Origin: Gammaproteobacteria bacterium
GTDB taxonomy: Bacteria; Gemmatimonadota; Gemmatimonadetes; Longimicrobiales; Gaopeijiaceae
Direction of reading: 5' to 3'
NCBI GenBank assembly: GCA_009843625.1
Contig: VYDD01000199.1
Coordinates: forward strand, 1 to 9,524
DNA length: 9,524 nucleotides
Positions 7,601 through 9,524 of the stretch are shown here, in pieces. How positions within the stretch are numbered: the first letter of the stretch is position 1; each line of letters starts with the position of its first letter. The notes under the pieces were generated by a model. The model was not told where the DNA came from, made no database searches, and worked only from the letters and a program-made list of their open reading frames with translations. Both the position numbers and the translations under genes were made by a program.

Positions 7601-8883
7601 TCGACTCTGTCGTCGTCGGTCTGCACGACGATGCGCTTGCTGGACTCCCCCGCCGCGAAGTTGATCTCAAAGGTGAACGGCGTGCTCGAGAAGGTCACCC
7701 TGCGGGGGGTCGGGGCTGCCTGGGCATCATCGGAGGCCGGCGGGTAGATATCCACCGTTCCGGCCAGAAAGTCCCCCGACTGATCCAGTGACAGCGAAAC
7801 GGGTATCGCCCCATTGTCCAGCGTCCGGGTGACGTTGAATTCAGCGTCGCCGCCCTCGGCGAACCCCGATGTGATCCGGGTCACCTGCACCACGGTCGGA
7901 TTGGCGGCGATCGTCGACAGCGTGTCCGGCGAGGCGGTATTCGGGTTGCCGTGTGCGTCGACCACCGCCCCGGCCTGCAAGCTGACGGACACCGGTCCTT
8001 CCGACGCCGGCTGGACCACCACGTCCCAGCGCGTGTATCGCTCCCAGCGGCCGTCGCCGGACGTGGCCTGCGGGTCATGGGCCGCGCCGTTGGTCACCGT
8101 TACCGCGGAGATGTCGAAGTCATAGACCCGTTCGCTGAAGTAGAAGACCACGTTGAACAGGCGCCCGGGGGGGACGTAGGTCCGGCTCTCCCCGCCCAGG
8201 TAGACCGTTGGAGCGATCCCGTCGACCTTGTGGTCCTCGGCCTGAAGCGCGCCGTGCGCCAGCGAAACCGGCGTGGCGCCGGCGCTGATCGCCCCGCCGG
8301 CCAGGGTCAGACTGTCGGCCGCGACGGCGATGCCGTCCGTGTCCTCGTCCCCGGCGACGACCGTATAGCTGAACACGAGCTCGGTGTTCGAGCTGGCTGC
8401 CGAGTAGACCGCCTCGCGCGACTCGTCGCCCACTTCGATTGTGAGCCGTGGAGCGCCGGTCACGGTCACGGCCTGGCTGAAGGTCAGCGTCACCTCGACG
8501 GCGTCGCCTATTGCGTAACCGCCGTCCTCTCCCGGGTCTGAGGTCACCGCGACCGTCGTGACGGTCGGCGCGCCGGACTGAGCATCCGTTCGGTCTGCAG
8601 GAACGAGTGCCAGCAGGCTCGTCGCCAGGAGGGTGGCGATCGCCAGCCGCGGCGCGGTGCGCCGGGCTAGCGAGTTAATGGCAACCTCGCGCGCCCGACC
8701 ACGCCCGGCACAGCTCGGCGCAGGAGGTCCGTTCCATCGGATCGTTGCCGCTGAGCCACGTAGAGGCCCGTTAGGAAGCGTTCGCGCACGCGTCGATGGC
8801 CGCCAACAGGCCGTCGAGATCGCTGTACCCGAGAGGAGCGAGATCGCGCGGACAGGCACTCCGGGCAGCGCCATCGGCCGCAA
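4675..8883 (-). CDS. Giant secreted Calx-beta repeat protein, N-terminal part, ending at an in-frame TAA
   Basis: Predicted extracellular or cell-surface protein. Calx-beta modules are beta-sandwich domains that often bind Ca2+ and serve in adhesion. Residues are numbered from the TTG at 8883. A signal peptide lies at about 69-103 (see its own entry). Two Ig-like/SwmB-like modules follow at about 108-215 and 223-325, the first with the typical GDAVEVTLTFSQAVTV stretch. Calx-beta-like modules lie at about 330-464, 465-587, 588-710 and 711-842; most start with an (A)EG motif and close with DND, DDD or a degenerate DNEE. An unusual module spans 843-1042. Calx-beta modules return at 1043-1177 and 1178-1306; the latter is the most canonical, with VEGDSG, GVDYTAV, LDETV and IRDDD. 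A last module begins at 1307 and is cut by TAA at 4675. The frame stays open in phase after that stop. The start is uncertain: TTG 8883, ATG 8874 and GTG 8859 have no Shine-Dalgarno and would add about 60-70 odd residues before the signal peptide. The true start is probably near 8679. Coding status is very sure; exact function is unknown. Confidence 0.88.
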   Translation of the reverse strand: MRPMALPGVPVRAISLLSGTAISTACWRPSTRARTLPNGPLRGSAATIRWNGPPAPSCAGRGRAREVAINSLARRTAPRLAIATLLATSLLALVPADRTDAQSGAPTVTTVAVTSDPGEDGGYAIGDAVEVTLTFSQAVTVTGAPRLTIEVGDESREAVYSAASSNTELVFSYTVVAGDEDTDGIAVAADSLTLAGGAISAGATPVSLAHGALQAEDHKVDGIAPTVYLGGESRTYVPPGRLFNVVFYFSERVYDFDISAVTVTNGAAHDPQATSGDGRWERYTRWDVVVQPASEGPVSVSLQAGAVVDAHGNPNTASPDTLSTIAANPTVVQVTRITSGFAEGGDAEFNVTRTLDNGAIPVSLSLDQSGDFLAGTVDIYPPASDDAQAAPTPRRVTFSSTPFTFEINFAAGESSKRIVVQTDDDRVDESDGSVTLSVVSVQDQYKYLLGMQAGGTAQVRDNDDPFSLFLTSSANVPPDPVSEGEPLKYALFHQRSSPAPFAYLQFTTGREFLDLDGAAGAGYEHEGNGRIKVPINRTGRYSNFSVPTLENDTIDPARTVRLEGATGSRYIFREGWDYFNYQLADDDAPPSIRLAAPAQVAEGASVEYVLTRTASAGQSRAAMTVNVTLNETGEYIAWPADVSPGTDGSYTIRVTFAANSRRATLTLSTDDDDVTEASGQVGAQLVASPDNTFNLATTAVQTTSLVDNEEPQISVEAVAGTITEGANAQFRLTRFGNAAAALRVGLYVSGMPRIMTEATEAIALRSDHEDLSERLFLHGAWVDAIVEFAAGETEKAFSLTTEADSVNEGDGWLAVSVLERNSAPYAAGASIRAEVHVRDDDTPTVSLNRPVGPTNLTLSEDGTTWEGEIPEGAQFTFSLNCSGVTEFSGRPDVFAVAYSRILHSNHPAFYGDVNQNFLGQNHADLRALGCDHSVSSSSPGLFVGPDNGVFEIELVPHGDLLPISGQPGHFHTALFAELHREYNEARTAADAVGARITARNIFSSDRIGDFVSRYYCRDDQLQYCPSYQVGTVNKIRLEVINRDPTILIEAESTSVAEGDTVRFILTRLWADDLVALAAPLSDTVVYLRAYQDGSYVTGALPSQITFGRNEVRKEIELETVDDRAFADDGSVTIELLRDSSTGAVNTSGKYTIWEHWEGHTPESGRSDRATVDIANDDEAPGLTISPASVVEGDSGAVDLEFTVSLGSELESAVQVNWTTSDGTATVGVDYTAVTSGRLNIPAGDVTATLSVSVTGDSLHELDETVRVTISLPEPEPGLNGNAGTGYLVGIVGGDTATATGTIRDDDPVVVTVEAETESVDEGEDATFVLTRTGYSGEALSMPVRLRTSGMARTLTVDFAAGETTAELSVATDDNDRVDYPSGREYTIEVVGDGEGSGGADER
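5758..6357 (-). other. Unusual 200-residue cysteine-containing module between Calx-beta domains
   Basis: This segment is residues 843-1042 of the N-terminal part. It lacks the Calx-beta pattern of its neighbours and is rich in His, Tyr, Phe and Asn. It carries four cysteines, at about residues 881, 930, 1016 and 1024; the last two sit in a YYCRDDQLQYCPSY context. These are the only cysteines after the signal peptide in this part, so one or two disulfides are plausible in an exported protein. A more helical stretch (HTALFAELHREYNEARTAAD) lies in the middle. A usual Calx-beta module resumes just after, at DPTILIEAESTSVAEGD. I do not recognise a family; it may be a ligand-binding or enzymatic insert. 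Confidence 0.55.
8575..8679 (-). other. Sec-type signal peptide of the giant protein
   Basis: About 35 residues. A basic n-region (INSLARRTAPR) is followed by a hydrophobic core (LAIATLLATSLLALV) and a polar end (PADRTDAQS). Cleavage is likely near DAQS, just before the first beta-sandwich module. The two arginines do not form a convincing twin-arginine S-R-R-x-F-L-K motif, so the Sec route is favoured. The position of this segment, 68 codons inside the longest possible frame, is the main reason to think the real start is near 8679. Confidence 0.7.
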
Positions 8884-8899
8884 CAGCCCACAGGTCCAC
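8675..8899 (-). pseudogene. Short frame with coding character, split by an in-frame TAA at 8771-8773
   Basis: From a GTG at 8899-8897 the frame gives 42 codons (start VDLWAVAADGAARSACPR, then DLDGLLAAIDACANAS) to TAA at 8773-8771. It then continues in phase for 31 codons (RASTWLSGNDPMERTSCAE, then LCRAWSGARGCH) to a second TAA at 8677-8675. Codon third positions are mostly G or C on both sides of the first stop, more so than in the overlapping phase of the big gene. A GGGAG lies 6 nt before the GTG. It may be a small gene directly upstream of the giant one, or a decayed remnant. No family is recognised. The in-phase codon before the GTG is TTA, and the one before that is TGA, so the frame cannot extend further up. 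Confidence 0.35.
8677..8688 (-). promoter_or_regulatory. GAGG ribosome-binding site followed by ATT at the expected start
   Basis: On the minus strand GAGG (8688-8685) is followed by five bases (TTGCC) and then ATT (8679-8677), which is in phase with and directly precedes the signal peptide. No ATG, GTG or TTG occurs in this phase between the GTG at 8859 and the first bases of the hydrophobic core, where a CTG at 8646 lacks a Shine-Dalgarno. ATT is a rare but real initiation codon, known from infC. It could equally be a changed ATG. The ATT overlaps the TAA (8677-8675) that closes the preceding short frame. Confidence 0.4.
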
Positions 8900-9255
8900 T
8901 AATCACTCCCACGGTTTCGGGTCAGATCCGTCTGGTGGTGCGTTCCGCAAGTAGGTTAGGAGGCCGCAGTGAAGTCACGGCGAATTCCGAGACCGGCGCA
9001 GCGAAGGTTTGGCGAAGAATCTTCGCGTCCGGCCCGATGCGGCGGGAGAGGGACGGTCCCAGCCGCGAAGCCTGCCGCTGCACCAGGCGCTCCGGTCGCT
9101 GGCGTCAGACTGGCCGTGAGATGGGGCCTTGTGGTGCCACCATAGGGCGGTGACGCGGAACGGCCCTCAGCGTCGAGGGGTGCGGCCCGATACGGCGAAG
9201 GGCGAGTTGGGCTCGGGCCGGTCCGGGCCATCGAACAGGCAACGCTGCCCCGACC
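8900..9255. other. Region with no convincing gene
   Basis: Reading frames here are Pro/Arg/Ala-rich with unbiased third positions. No promoter, RNA gene or transposon end can be called with confidence. The one local signal is a perfect AGGAGG on the plus strand (8958-8963), 5 nt before a GTG at 8969 that opens a 58-codon frame ending at 9145. Its translation (start MKSRRIPRPAQRRFGEE) does not look like a folded protein. The promoter of the giant gene should lie in or near this stretch. Confidence 0.4.
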
Positions 9256-9444
9256 CTACATCTCTTGTGGGAGCGCCATTCCTATCGCCCCGGGACCGTC
9301 GTATGCGCGGAAAGCGGGCCAGCCCGAGCGCCGGGCGGGAGAGGTTCCCTGACCATCGCCGCTCTCCCGCGCCACTTCCGCGGTGGCGATGTGAATCACG
9401 GCCGGGCTCTCAAGAGAAGCGAAGTCGCGCGCCGTTCGCTTCAT
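9256..9444 (-). CDS. Doubtful 62-codon ORF overlapping the upstream stop (ATGA)
   Basis: An ATG at 9444-9442 overlaps the TGA of the preceding frame as ATGA, an arrangement typical of translational coupling. The protein (start MKRTARDFASLESPAVIH, end GPGAIGMALPQEM) matches no family I know and has no clear domain, signal or membrane segment. Third-position GC is modest compared with the giant gene. No strong Shine-Dalgarno precedes it; a GC-rich hairpin does. It could be a chance frame. Confidence 0.2.
   Translation of the reverse strand: MKRTARDFASLESPAVIHIATAEVARESGDGQGTSPARRSGWPAFRAYDGPGAIGMALPQEM
9335..9388. repeat. Two adjacent inverted repeats
   Basis: GCGGGAGAG (9335-9343) pairs with CTCTCCCGC (9362-9370) over an 18-nt loop. 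CGCCAC (9370-9375) pairs with GTGGCG (9383-9388) over 7 nt. They share base 9370. They may be RNA structure downstream of the upstream gene or chance pairing in GC-rich DNA. No U-tract follows. Confidence 0.35.
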
Positions 9445-9524
9445 CGCGGCCGGAGCCCTGGCGGATGCTCCGGCCCCGGCTGCGGCATGCGGTATCCCAC
9501 GCGAAACTCGTTGAAGATATACGA
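9441..9524 (-). CDS. C-terminal end of an upstream minus-strand gene (partial)
   Basis: The minus strand is open from the right edge for 27 codons to a TGA at 9443-9441. The residues start SYIFNEFRVGYRMP and end QPGPEHPPGLRPR. The first half looks like a hydrophobic/aromatic beta strand; the tail is proline- and arginine-rich. I cannot assign a family from so few residues. It points the same way as the giant gene, with more than 500 bp between its stop and the signal peptide, so a shared operon is doubtful. Confidence 0.45.
   Translation of the reverse strand, partial: SYIFNEFRVGYRMPQPGPEHPPGLRPR
9448..9475. repeat. Perfect 9-bp inverted repeat, 10-nt loop
   Basis: GGCCGGAGC (9448-9456) and GCTCCGGCC (9467-9475) can form a strong stem. 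It overlaps the last codons of the upstream partial gene and lies just before its stop. There is no T-run on either side, so it is not a standard intrinsic terminator. Confidence 0.5.

Noticed and set aside
4675..8773. Genetic-code reassignment of TAA to a sense codon
   Set aside because: Only one TAA occurs in about 8.8 kb of the main frame, and a second only in a doubtful short frame. A recoded codon would be expected more often, so mutation or sequence error is simpler.
8956..9231. 91-codon minus-strand frame
   Set aside because: Pro/Ala/Arg/Thr-rich with unbiased codon third positions, no Shine-Dalgarno and no recognisable motif.
9448..9475. Intrinsic terminator
   Set aside because: The stem is strong but has no T-run on either strand, and it sits within the upstream reading frame before its stop.
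9303..9524. Plus-strand frame from ATG at 9303 open to the right edge
   Set aside because: Extremely Arg/Pro-rich and opposite the more protein-like minus frame at 9441-9524.

Overview
The window is high-GC DNA, about two-thirds G+C by eye. It is dominated by one enormous leftward (minus-strand) reading frame for a secreted, Calx-beta-rich surface protein. From the upstream codons near 8883 to the left edge there are about 2,960 codons, broken by a single in-frame stop (TAA, 4675-4677). The frame leaves the window at position 1 without a stop, so the protein is longer still. It has a Sec-type signal peptide, then Ig-like/SwmB-like modules, then a long run of Calx-beta-type modules rich in Asp and ending in DDD/DND motifs. 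The organism is most likely a bacterium. Proteins of this kind are common in high-GC environmental bacteria, often marine or sponge-associated and often known only from metagenomes, but I cannot name a taxon.

Layout, in the direction of transcription (right to left). 9524-9441 holds the last 27 codons of an unrecognised minus-strand gene. 9444-8900 has no convincing gene: there are a few inverted repeats, and a doubtful 62-codon frame overlaps the upstream stop as ATGA. 8899-8675 holds a short frame with coding-like codon use, split by its own in-frame TAA. It ends exactly where the big gene's signal-peptide region begins. 8679-4678 encodes the N-terminal part: signal peptide, two Ig-like modules, four Calx-beta-like modules, an unusual 200-residue cysteine-containing module, and two to three more Calx-beta modules. 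After the TAA, 4674-1 continues in the same frame with further Calx-beta modules, a DUF11-like module with a cysteine pair, three repeats with a W-N-x-x-Q-T-V signature, and 2.55 copies of a near-identical 336-bp (112-residue) tandem repeat that runs off the left edge.

The main point is that the TAA falls inside a Calx-beta module. It sits where neighbouring modules carry the Tyr/hydrophobic residue that opens the final strand, and the rest of that strand follows directly. This looks like a nonsense change (biological or sequencing error) in one long gene, not a boundary between two genes. The same gene also lacks an ATG/GTG/TTG where the signal peptide calls for one: an ATT sits there, 5 nt after a GAGG. 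I see no mobile element, CRISPR array, tRNA or rRNA, and no sign of a multi-gene novel system. The interest lies in the architecture and integrity of this giant gene.
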